Shown piece after piece: positions 15,863 through 23,289 of a stretch of DNA of 49,324 nt. The DNA lies in assembly GCA_964626565.1 (NCBI GenBank), contig CAZVFX010000049.1, forward strand, positions 1-49,324. Reading direction: 5' to 3'. How positions within the stretch are numbered: the first letter of the stretch is position 1; each line of letters starts with the position of its first letter. The translations under genes and the position numbers were made by a program. The DNA is from CAZVFX01 sp964626565. Lineage in GTDB: Bacteria; Myxococcota_A; UBA9042; CAIXZC01. Below the pieces are notes generated by a model. That model saw nothing but the letters and a program-made list of their open reading frames with translations. It did no database searches and was not told where the DNA came from.

Positions 15863-16348
15863 CTAGACGAAAAGCTGAACGCTCGCTTCGGCTGCGAAGT
15901 CGAGGAACGCGGCGGCGCCGGCGATGTCGGCTCCCTCGATGATGTCTTCTTCTGCGATGCCCATGACTCCCAGGGTAGTGGAGCAGGCAAACAGCTGCAC
16001 CCCCTGTTCGAGCGCCATGCCGAGGAACTCGGGGAGGTCGGGGAGGTTGGCGTTATCCATCCACCCTTTCATCATTTTGGTGGCCATCGCGGTCATACCC
16101 GGCAATGCACCAATGAGGTTGGGCATAGGTACGGGCATGGCCGGGTTGGCCAGCGGCGGGACCTTCAGTTTCGTGTGCTTCTTCTTGTGGATAATGTCCA
16201 GGCCGTAGAAAGTGAAGAAGATCCCGGCTTCCCAACCCATGCTGGCCGCGGTTGAGGCCAAAATGAGGGGCGGGTACGCCTGGTCCAGAGTTCCCTTCGA
16301 CGCGACCAGCGCGATGCGTTTTCGCTTGACCACCGTATCGTTGCCCAT
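15863..16348 (-). CDS. DsrE/DsrF/DrsH-like family protein (DsrE2 type)
   Basis: A 161-aa protein of the DsrE/F-like fold, small proteins that carry or relay persulfide sulfur, often alongside TusA. Recognisable parts are the N-terminal strand RIALVASKG, the LASTAASMGWEAGIFFTFYGL segment (given here only by its ends, residues about 30-50), an internal proline/methionine-rich loop (about 62-84) typical of the larger DsrE2 members, and QLFACSTTLGVMGI with the conserved Cys122. It begins on the last base of the tusA-like stop codon (TAATG), so the two are translationally coupled. Function in sulfur relay is inferred from family and partner; the sulfur source and acceptor are unknown. Confidence 0.87.
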   Translation of the reverse strand: MGNDTVVKRKRIALVASKGTLDQAYPPLILASTAASMGWEAGIFFTFYGLDIIHKKKHTKLKVPPLANPAMPVPMPNLIGALPGMTAMATKMMKGWMDNANLPDLPEFLGMALEQGVQLFACSTTLGVMGIAEEDIIEGADIAGAAAFLDFAAEASVQLFV

Positions 16349-16596
16349 TACTCCCCTCCCTTGCGAATGAAGAACACGTGAACGTCATCCTCATCCGCGG
16401 TGGCCAACAGCTCGTGCTCGGCTTGCTTGACGAAAGCTGGAAAATCCCGCACCGAACCGGAGTCGGTACTCAACACCTTCAGCACATCCCCGGGGCTGAG
16501 CCGTTTCATGACCAGTGACGCCTTGTAGATGGGCATGGGGCACAGCAGCCCGATGCAGTCCAGGGTTTCGGTAACTTCGATGTCTAGCGAACTCAT
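16348..16596 (-). CDS. TusA-family sulfurtransferase
   Basis: An 82-aa TusA/SirA-like protein. The signature LDCIGLLCPMPI carries the persulfide-accepting Cys19 of the CPxP motif. TusA proteins pass sulfur from cysteine desulfurases to tRNA thiolation, molybdenum cofactor or dissimilatory sulfur pathways. I start at the ATG at 16596; the preceding TTG at 16602 has no better ribosome-binding site. It shares one base with the dsrE-like gene downstream. A promoter-like element with an internal palindrome lies at 16670-16697. Confidence 0.92.
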   Translation of the reverse strand: MSSLDIEVTETLDCIGLLCPMPIYKASLVMKRLSPGDVLKVLSTDSGSVRDFPAFVKQAEHELLATADEDDVHVFFIRKGGE

Positions 16597-16669
16597 TGCC
16601 AATACCTGTCATGACGTTGCAAAGTAGACGAGACACGAACAACGCCCGCGCCCAATCAATACTATGGGA

Positions 16670-16697
16670 ACTGTAGACTTTGCGGCGCAAAAGTCAA
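16670..16697 (-). promoter_or_regulatory. Promoter with palindromic operator candidate (tusA-dsrE)
   Basis: On the minus strand TTGACT (16692-16697) and TACAGT (16670-16675) are spaced by 16 bases, pointing at the tusA-like gene. The spacer contains the perfect 13-base palindrome TTTGCGGCGCAAA (16679-16691), positioned where a repressor would block RNA polymerase. Promoter and operator roles are inferred from layout. Confidence 0.45.
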
Positions 16698-16799
16698 GGG
16701 ATGCGAGTCAGTTCGCCGCCATTGTGCCGCGAGCCTGATAATGGTACCTTTGTCGGTAGAAAACTGCCATTCGTCGCATGGCAAACCGAAGGTATTGAT

Positions 16800-18461
16800 A
16801 TGCTGAACAGGATTTACGCAGTAGCGTTGGCTGTAACGATCGCGCTCGTCCCGACAGTCACGCTGGCCGAAGGTCCCGAGGCGTCCACCGCCGAGGGGAA
16901 GGTCGAGTTGGATGCTGAATACCGTGTCCAGTCCATCTTCATCGACCCGCTGGAGCTCAACGGACTCACCGCGGGGAGGGTCAACTACACGGAACAGCGC
17001 TTCCGGCTGGAGACCGCTTTCAAACCGGTGGAAGAGGTTCGAATTCTGACCCAGTTCGATTTCCTGGATGGGGTGCTGTTTGGTGACAACGGCTACTACG
17101 GTCGTGAAGGAGCGCCGCAGCCCGGCTCCGGCATGGCGCTCACCTCCCGTTGGCCCAATGCGGCCACGTGGGACGTGGGGCTGGTAGACGTCGACCGTCC
17201 GCTTGATCCGGACAGCTATGGCCTGGTACTTACCGACGCCGAACCGGTGAAGTTGAATCGCGTGTACGGCGAAGTGGTACTGCCGTTCGGGCTGTTGCGA
17301 GTGGGCAGGCAACCGTCCTCCACCGGTCCCGGCATCAACACTCACGATGGCTCGGCCGCGAACCGCTGGGGGGTGTCGAAGTACTCGGCGAGTGCGGACC
17401 GCATTCTGTTCGCCACTAAGATATCCGAGGCGTTCAAGATGATGTCTGCGGGCAACGGGTACACTCCCGACCGTTCCATGGATGACGGTGTTTTTATTGG
17501 CGGGGCCTATGATGTTGTAGTGGAAGACGACATTGGTCTGGGGGCCGACGACCTGAGTCAGGGAGTGGGGCTCATCCAGTGGAAGGCGAAGGAGCCGAAC
17601 TGGTTCGGCTGGGAGTGGGAGAGCTTCCTGCTCCAGGTGGTGGTAGGGGGAAGGTTCGGCGATGAGTTCGATACTGACGTGATCGCGGTGCCTGTGACCG
17701 TGGAGTTCGAGGTTGGCGCGGTGCACTTTCTCGGGGAGGTGGTGGCACTGTCCGGCTCAACCACGGAGATCAGCGAAGGGCTGGCCGCGCTGCGGGAGCC
17801 GGACGAGAAAAAACGCGTAATTCACAATCAAAAGATTGAGGCGCTCGGTGCCCGAGCCATCGTGGATGTGGAGCTGGGGCCGATCACCGGCACCCTGGAG
17901 TTCGACTACGCCAGCGGCGATGCCGACCCAAGAGACGAGACACCGCTGACCACGTACAACTTCGCCCGGGATGCCAACGTAGGGCTGCTGCTGTTCGAGC
18001 ACGTGCTGGCTTTCGAGAGTGCGAGGTCGGCCCATGTGGGCATCAAGAACCTGGAGAATGCCGGGCTCAACTCATTTCCCCTCGCCGACCTGGCGAGTGA
18101 TGGGCGGTTCCACAACGGCAAGGTGTTCTTCCCTCAAGTGCTGTACAATCCTACCGACGAATTGGGGATTCGCTTCGGTTCGATGTTCGCCTGGGCTGCC
18201 GAACCGGTGACTGACCCGATCATGACCGCGTTGAACGAAGACGGCGTTGAGATCGAGGATGACGCGGTGAACTGGCACGGCGGGAAGCCAGGCAGCTACT
18301 ACGGCACTGAGTTGGACCTGCAGGTTGAGTGGAAATACAGGAATTACTTTGTGTGGACGGTGGAAGGTGCGGTGCTGTTCCCGGGCGACGCTCTGGAAGA
18401 CGAAAGCGGCGACGCGGTGAACAGCTTCCTGGTCCAGAACCGATTCACTTTTATGTTTTGA
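16800..18461 (+). CDS. Outer-membrane beta-barrel protein (porin-like)
   Basis: A 553-aa exported protein. It has a classic signal peptide (cleavage likely after LA, residue about 23), then alternating amphipathic strands typical of large outer-membrane barrels, such as LDAEYRVQSIFI, FRLETAFKP and VRILTQFDFLDG, and ends NRFTFMF with the terminal aromatic residue recognised by the BAM machinery. It contains no known enzyme motif. I start at the ATG at 16800 (GAAGG upstream, signal peptide right after) rather than at the longer frame to 16680. Ten bases separate it from the lipoprotein gene downstream, so they form an operon with the KamA-family gene. It might export or import a compound related to that enzyme (inference). 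The precise porin family is not identifiable by eye. Confidence 0.8.
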   Translation: MLNRIYAVALAVTIALVPTVTLAEGPEASTAEGKVELDAEYRVQSIFIDPLELNGLTAGRVNYTEQRFRLETAFKPVEEVRILTQFDFLDGVLFGDNGYYGREGAPQPGSGMALTSRWPNAATWDVGLVDVDRPLDPDSYGLVLTDAEPVKLNRVYGEVVLPFGLLRVGRQPSSTGPGINTHDGSAANRWGVSKYSASADRILFATKISEAFKMMSAGNGYTPDRSMDDGVFIGGAYDVVVEDDIGLGADDLSQGVGLIQWKAKEPNWFGWEWESFLLQVVVGGRFGDEFDTDVIAVPVTVEFEVGAVHFLGEVVALSGSTTEISEGLAALREPDEKKRVIHNQKIEALGARAIVDVELGPITGTLEFDYASGDADPRDETPLTTYNFARDANVGLLLFEHVLAFESARSAHVGIKNLENAGLNSFPLADLASDGRFHNGKVFFPQVLYNPTDELGIRFGSMFAWAAEPVTDPIMTALNEDGVEIEDDAVNWHGGKPGSYYGTELDLQVEWKYRNYFVWTVEGAVLFPGDALEDESGDAVNSFLVQNRFTFMF

Positions 18462-18471
18462 GGAGTTTGTT

Positions 18472-19575
18472 ATGAAATGGCTCATCAGCCTGTCCGCGCT
18501 GGTCATGCTCAACGCGTGCACATACGACCCGCCGCCGGAGGTTACTTTGGTGCCGCCGGCGCACAAGCATTTCGTCGTTGGCGAGGTGCTGGTGCTGGAA
18601 TTCACCGAACCGGTGTGTGAGCGTTCGCTGGAGATTCTCATCTGGCCCGGCCGGCAGGACCTGTACGATATCGAGGGAGAGCTCCTTGACGATGTTGAAC
18701 CGCTGGTTGGCTTGTGCAAAGCAACCGACGAGGCCTGTGGCGAAGACGGGGGCGTCAAGCTGACCCTCGCAGGGGGAAACAAAAGGGCGGAAATAGAATT
18801 CGCCAAAGATGCGGTCCCGCTGGGAGAGCCGCTGGTGCTGGAGGTGACCGGCGAGTTGACCGACCTGAACTGTCACAAAAAGGGTGTGCCGGTGAAATTC
18901 GACTTCCAGGTCGTATCCGACGCTTCGTCGCCCGATTCCGACATTGTGGAAGGAGATGGCGGTGACGCGGTCACCAGCGAACCGTTGGGGGCGGAGGAAG
19001 GAGGGTTCCTCTTCTTCGCTGAATTCGAGCAGCCCATGAAACTCCCTCAGCAGTTCTGGTGCGACCTGCAGGTGAACCAGGAGACGGGGCGCTTCGTGAT
19101 TCTCATGACCGACGGTGATCCCGTAGATGGCGCGCCTTCCAACACGGCCAAGCCCGAGGAACTGAATATCGACACCGGAGAGGAGGGCTTCATCTTCACC
19201 GTAACTGGAGAGATCCGGCGCAACGAATCCGGCGGTCTGACCTTCGAGGGGGAACCTTTCACCCTGGGGCTGAGCCTCGGCCCCATTACCTTCGAAATCA
19301 GGGACGCGGTGGTGGCCGGCAGCATCGTAGAAAATCCCGCAACCGGCCTGTCCGTCTGGGACGGCACAATGGTCATAGAAGAGCTTTACCTTGCGACCGG
19401 GGCCAGCGAGACGACCTACCCCTCCGACCAGGCCAACTTCCAGATGACCCAACTCACCACCGAGCAGATTCCCGCGGACATGCCGGTGGTTTGTGAGCCG
19501 GATCCGTGCACGAAGGTGGGTGGCAATTGCGACCTCCTCGATGAATGGCCACCAACCGACGTCTGCGAAGAATAG
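18472..19575 (+). CDS. Lipoprotein with Ig-like N-terminal region
   Basis: A 367-aa lipoprotein: signal with lipobox LNAC (Cys16), then a segment (about 22-150) resembling bacterial Ig-like Big_5/SbsA domains (HKHFVVGEVLVLEFTEPV and VPLGEPLVLEVTGEL). An Asp-rich linker (about 150-170) leads to a second beta-rich domain (about 172-340) and a Cys-containing tail. AGGAG precedes the ATG at 18472. It lies 10 bases after the barrel gene and 15 bases before the KamA-family gene. It may be an accessory subunit of the barrel. I do not recognise a specific family for the C-terminal domain. Confidence 0.75.
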   Translation: MKWLISLSALVMLNACTYDPPPEVTLVPPAHKHFVVGEVLVLEFTEPVCERSLEILIWPGRQDLYDIEGELLDDVEPLVGLCKATDEACGEDGGVKLTLAGGNKRAEIEFAKDAVPLGEPLVLEVTGELTDLNCHKKGVPVKFDFQVVSDASSPDSDIVEGDGGDAVTSEPLGAEEGGFLFFAEFEQPMKLPQQFWCDLQVNQETGRFVILMTDGDPVDGAPSNTAKPEELNIDTGEEGFIFTVTGEIRRNESGGLTFEGEPFTLGLSLGPITFEIRDAVVAGSIVENPATGLSVWDGTMVIEELYLATGASETTYPSDQANFQMTQLTTEQIPADMPVVCEPDPCTKVGGNCDLLDEWPPTDVCEE

Positions 19576-19590
19576 AAGGAGACAAAGAGT

Positions 19591-21783
19591 ATGCTCAAAA
19601 ACCAGGAACTGGACCTCATTGCCATCGACACAAGGTCTCACCGGCTGCTGAATCGGCTGCTGGACGAGAATCCGGAGTTGGAGCGCATAATGCGCAACGC
19701 TCGTAATGAGACTGAAGCGCTTATCGGCATACGAAACTGGATTCAGGAAGGGCTGGCGGACGCACCCCACGTAATGGACTTCTATCGCAGCAAAAGCCCG
19801 GCCCGGGAGCGGTTTGAGAAGCTGACCTGGAAGGATTACGCGGCGGTGCGAATTCTGGACTACGTGGACAACGCAGGCCGGGAATTCAAGGACCTCAACC
19901 TGCGGGGAGAGATCGCGATCAGCAATCCGATCCGCATGATCTGGCTGGCCGTAGCCCATGGGACGGGTGGTGCAAAGCCCTACTTTTTCGAGGACATGCT
20001 ACACCTGTTCCGGCAGCTTCGAGGCGAGGAAGATGTGACCCCGCCCACGTTGGAGCAGGTGGAACAATGGATGTCGCGATTCCCTTCCGGGCTTGACCCT
20101 CGCATCGTCAAGCTCAGAGAAGAGAATCGAGAGCGAATCATCAACATCATCGTCGACAAGATCGACCAGGGAGATTACAAGAGTGACAGATTCTCCTTTG
20201 ACGAAGGCATGTCCAGGGAACAGAAGTTCCTGAGGGTGCTCGATTGGTGGGACGACTGGCGTTTTCACCTCCGGTTTGCAGTGCGGGACCCGGACCTGCT
20301 CAACGAAATGCTGGGCCACTCGCTGGACCCGGATACCATGAAGATCCTGTACGATGCCAGAGAGGCGGGTATACCGTTCTTCGTCAACCCCTACTATCTG
20401 TCGCTGCTGCATGTGCGGGTTCCGTATTTCGCGGTGGGAGCGGACTTAGCGATTCGCTACTACGTGCTTTACAGCCGGCAGTTGGTTGAGGAATTCGGCC
20501 ACATCGTGGCGTGGGAAAAGGAGGACCAGGTCCGTCCCGGCGAGCCCAACGCGGCGGGGTGGTTGCTGCCGTCTCACCACTCGGTGCACCGGCGCTATCC
20601 CGAGGTTGCGATTTTGATCCCTGAAACCGTGGGGCGGGCATGCGGGGGCTTATGTTCGTCCTGCCAGCGAATGTTCAACTTCCAGGCGGGCAACCTCAAC
20701 TTCAACCTGGACAAGCTCAGGCCGGACGAAACCTGGCCGGAGAGGCTGGCGCGCTACATGGAGTACTTCGAGCAGGATGCTCAACTTCGGGACATCCTGA
20801 TCACCGGCGGCGACGCGCTGATGAGCTCCGACAAGAGCCTGAAGCAGGTCCTCGATGCAATCTACGACATGGCGGCCCGCAAGAAGAAAGCCAATGAGAA
20901 GCGCGCGGACGGAGAGAAGCTGGCCGAATTGTTGCGGGTGCGCCTGGGGTCCCGGCTGCCCGTCTATCTGCCCCAACGGGTGACCCCCGAATTGTCCGAG
21001 ATCCTCGCCGAGTTCAAGAAGAAGGCTTCGGCCATCGGCATCAAACAGTTCATCATCCAGACCCACTACGAGGCCCCGCTGGAAGTGACTCCTGAGGTGA
21101 AAACCGCGGTAGGCCGGCTGTTGGATGCCGGGTGGACCGTCACCAACCAGTTGGTGTTCACTGCGGCGGCCTCCCGGCGGGGACATACCGCGATGTTGCG
21201 GCAGGTTTTGGGCGAGGTGGGCGTGCTGCCCTACTACACGTTCTCGGTCAAAGGTTACATGGAGAACAATTTTCACTTCTCTCCCAACGCCCGCGCTGTG
21301 CAGGAGCAACTGGAGGAAAAACCCCACGGCCGACTGCCGGAGGAGGTCTACAAGCAGGTGCGGGAGTATCCGGAGAATGCCGCGGACATTCCTGCCCACA
21401 TAGCAAAGCTGCGCTCAAAGTACGATTTGCCATTTGTCGCCACCGACCGGAACGTCCTCAACCTTCCCGGAGTGGGCAAGAGCCTCACCTACCGGGTCGT
21501 GGGCATCACCCGGTACGGCCGGCGCATACTCGAATTCGATCACGATGCTACCCGGGTCCACAGCCCGATCATCGAGAAGATGGGCAAAATCGTGATTATC
21601 GAATCCAAGTCCATTGGCGAGTACCTGGAGCAGCTCGAATCGCTGGGGGAGGAGAAGGAGGCGTATGCTGGTCTGTACGGCTATTCCATCGGCGTCACGG
21701 AGGCCCGCCTGCCCCTGTACGAGTACCCCGACTACGAATACGAGTTGACCAAAACACTCACCAACTTTGAACTGCCGGAGTAA
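19591..21783 (+). CDS. KamA-family radical SAM / PLP aminomutase-like protein, long form
   Basis: Lysine 2,3-aminomutase superfamily enzyme. The radical SAM motif CGGLCSSC (Cys351, 355, 358) is followed by ILITGGDALM, the QTHYEAPLEVTPE segment, and PGVGKS, where Lys630 fits the PLP-binding lysine of the KamA GGGGK motif. Classic KamA is about 420 aa with its cysteines near residue 130, so this 730-aa protein carries about 220 extra N-terminal residues, plus a long helical insertion after the SAM motif. Long KamA homologues are known in bacteria but their substrates are poorly defined. AAGGAG lies before the ATG. It is the third gene of an operon with an outer-membrane barrel and a lipoprotein, an odd setting for a cytoplasmic enzyme. 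Its stop is four bases from the next, convergent gene. Confidence 0.88.
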   Translation: MLKNQELDLIAIDTRSHRLLNRLLDENPELERIMRNARNETEALIGIRNWIQEGLADAPHVMDFYRSKSPARERFEKLTWKDYAAVRILDYVDNAGREFKDLNLRGEIAISNPIRMIWLAVAHGTGGAKPYFFEDMLHLFRQLRGEEDVTPPTLEQVEQWMSRFPSGLDPRIVKLREENRERIINIIVDKIDQGDYKSDRFSFDEGMSREQKFLRVLDWWDDWRFHLRFAVRDPDLLNEMLGHSLDPDTMKILYDAREAGIPFFVNPYYLSLLHVRVPYFAVGADLAIRYYVLYSRQLVEEFGHIVAWEKEDQVRPGEPNAAGWLLPSHHSVHRRYPEVAILIPETVGRACGGLCSSCQRMFNFQAGNLNFNLDKLRPDETWPERLARYMEYFEQDAQLRDILITGGDALMSSDKSLKQVLDAIYDMAARKKKANEKRADGEKLAELLRVRLGSRLPVYLPQRVTPELSEILAEFKKKASAIGIKQFIIQTHYEAPLEVTPEVKTAVGRLLDAGWTVTNQLVFTAAASRRGHTAMLRQVLGEVGVLPYYTFSVKGYMENNFHFSPNARAVQEQLEEKPHGRLPEEVYKQVREYPENAADIPAHIAKLRSKYDLPFVATDRNVLNLPGVGKSLTYRVVGITRYGRRILEFDHDATRVHSPIIEKMGKIVIIESKSIGEYLEQLESLGEEKEAYAGLYGYSIGVTEARLPLYEYPDYEYELTKTLTNFELPE

Positions 21784-21787
21784 CTGA

Positions 21788-23158
21788 CTACAGCGTCGCA
21801 GGGTCGAAGGCGCGGCCCATGAACAGGTAGCTGGGGATCACTTTGCCGCCGTGGCTGCTGAACATCTCGGTCTGGAAAGAGGGCCCTGAGACGCCAGTCA
21901 CGTTGTCCGGGTCGTTGGGATCGGGGTGTGAGTGACCACCGCCGTTGCAACTGTAGTACCTGATTCCCGCGATCTCTCCCCCTTCTTCAATCCAGTTCAC
22001 AAAGATCACGGAGTGGCCCGTGCCGTTGGTGCGGGAGAACTCGACAAAATCGCCGGTGAGGGCGAGGTCCCAATCTTCGGGGTAGATGTTGGTGCCGATG
22101 CCTGCGTATTCCATGGCGTCCCCGGAGCTGGAGTAGCTGGCGACTCCCCAGCCGAACCAGTGCTGGTAAAAGGGTCCGATGTCTACGTCATCCAGGGTAA
22201 GGCCTCCGAAGCCCACCGTTTCCGGCACTCCGTTGTCCAGTTGATAGCGGCGATAGGCATCGAGGAAGATCTCCAGCGTGTGGCCGCAGCAATAGCACTT
22301 TCCAGTGCCCTCGAAAAGGTGCTCGCCCATGTAGAAGCCGTCGTGAACCATGCCGAAATAGATAGGCACGTCGGGCTCGCAACTCGAGTTATTGAAACAG
22401 TAGGTGTAGCTGCCGTCTTTCGGATACTTCTGGCCGTCATTGATGGCGTCCACGACATACTTGTTGAATCCCGCCTGCTCAGGCAGCAGTCCTCCCCCCG
22501 CCATCCACACGTCAAGTTCGTATGGCCCGGGATATTCGACGCCATCCCCGTCCACCCAGGTGTCTACCGCTATCCAGTAAAAGCCGGGCTCGACGTAGTG
22601 ATGTAACTTGGCGTGCCCCCTGGCCAGGCAAGACGATGGTACGGGGTCGGCAAGGAGGTGAACATCCATGTCCGTTCCGTCTCCTTCAACCTCGTCCAGT
22701 TGGGCATGCAGTGTCCCCGGCTCGGTCACTTCCAACACATAGATGAACTCGGGGCCGGTCTCATTTGTATCCGGCGCACAAGGGGAGTAGAAATCAAACT
22801 CATCGGAAGGTGCGAACTGGCCGTTGCGGGCGTCGTTGAAAGGCAGTGATGGGATGAGAATCGGGTTGCACACTGTACCCTCATCGCACTCTTCGAGATC
22901 GGGGGGCGTCGTCACGTCTGCGGGCGGAGCGATTATCTCTTCGGCCGGGGCTGGCAACTCCCCGGCCAGATCCCCCGGGGCGAGAACATCCCAAACGGCC
23001 GAATCTTCCTCGTCCGGCCCCCAGAAATCCTCGGCAGCTATTTCCTGCTGGACTACGTCCGGTTGTCGTGGGGCGGCGTCCTCAGTTTTCGAACTCTTGG
23101 TCGATGAGCACGCCGCCAGCAGCACAACGGCCATGAGCGGGAAAGAAAACCTCGGCAT
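21788..23158 (-). CDS. Lipoprotein with PPC-like and papain/NlpC-like domains
   Basis: A 456-aa lipoprotein (lipobox LAAC, Cys17). A Pro/Glu/Asp-rich linker spans about 20-100. Residues about 105-220 (DEFDFYSPCAPD, FIYVLEVTEPGTL, DMDVHLL, GFYWIAVDTW, YELDVWM) resemble a bacterial pre-peptidase C-terminal (PPC) domain. Residues about 228-456 have the layout of a papain-like or NlpC/P60-type amidase: Cys291 in CYCCGHTLEIFLDAY, then GDFVEFSR and His382 in GTGHSVIFVNW. Exported enzymes of this fold often cut peptidoglycan peptides, but I cannot assign a known family, and the third catalytic residue is not certain. GGAGG precedes the ATG at 23158. Confidence 0.72.
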   Translation of the reverse strand: MPRFSFPLMAVVLLAACSSTKSSKTEDAAPRQPDVVQQEIAAEDFWGPDEEDSAVWDVLAPGDLAGELPAPAEEIIAPPADVTTPPDLEECDEGTVCNPILIPSLPFNDARNGQFAPSDEFDFYSPCAPDTNETGPEFIYVLEVTEPGTLHAQLDEVEGDGTDMDVHLLADPVPSSCLARGHAKLHHYVEPGFYWIAVDTWVDGDGVEYPGPYELDVWMAGGGLLPEQAGFNKYVVDAINDGQKYPKDGSYTYCFNNSSCEPDVPIYFGMVHDGFYMGEHLFEGTGKCYCCGHTLEIFLDAYRRYQLDNGVPETVGFGGLTLDDVDIGPFYQHWFGWGVASYSSSGDAMEYAGIGTNIYPEDWDLALTGDFVEFSRTNGTGHSVIFVNWIEEGGEIAGIRYYSCNGGGHSHPDPNDPDNVTGVSGPSFQTEMFSSHGGKVIPSYLFMGRAFDPATL

Positions 23159-23176
23159 GACATCCCTCCAGTGCGA

Positions 23177-23218
23177 ACAGGCCTTCAGCCTGTGGTGATG
23201 ACGGGCATTCAGCCTGTC
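23177..23218. repeat. Two tandem REP-like palindromes
   Basis: ACAGGC-cttca-GCCTGT (23177-23193) is a perfect 6-bp hairpin. Seven bases on, GACGGGC-attca-GCCTGTC (23200-23218) is the same element with one G:U-type mismatch. They lie between two minus-strand lipoprotein genes, just upstream of the start at 23158. Paired short palindromes between genes are typical of REP-like elements. They lack a following T-tract on either strand. Confidence 0.55.
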
Positions 23219-23289
23219 CTTTCCCCCTTAATATCAGGGTTTCGGAATCGATGTGGCACGTTTTTTTTCAAAAAAGCGACATTTCGGCC

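Noticed and set aside
18451..19959. Minus-strand open frame (502 codons) across the lipoprotein/KamA junction
   Set aside because: It crosses the boundary of two supported genes and lacks a start signal; no domain seen.
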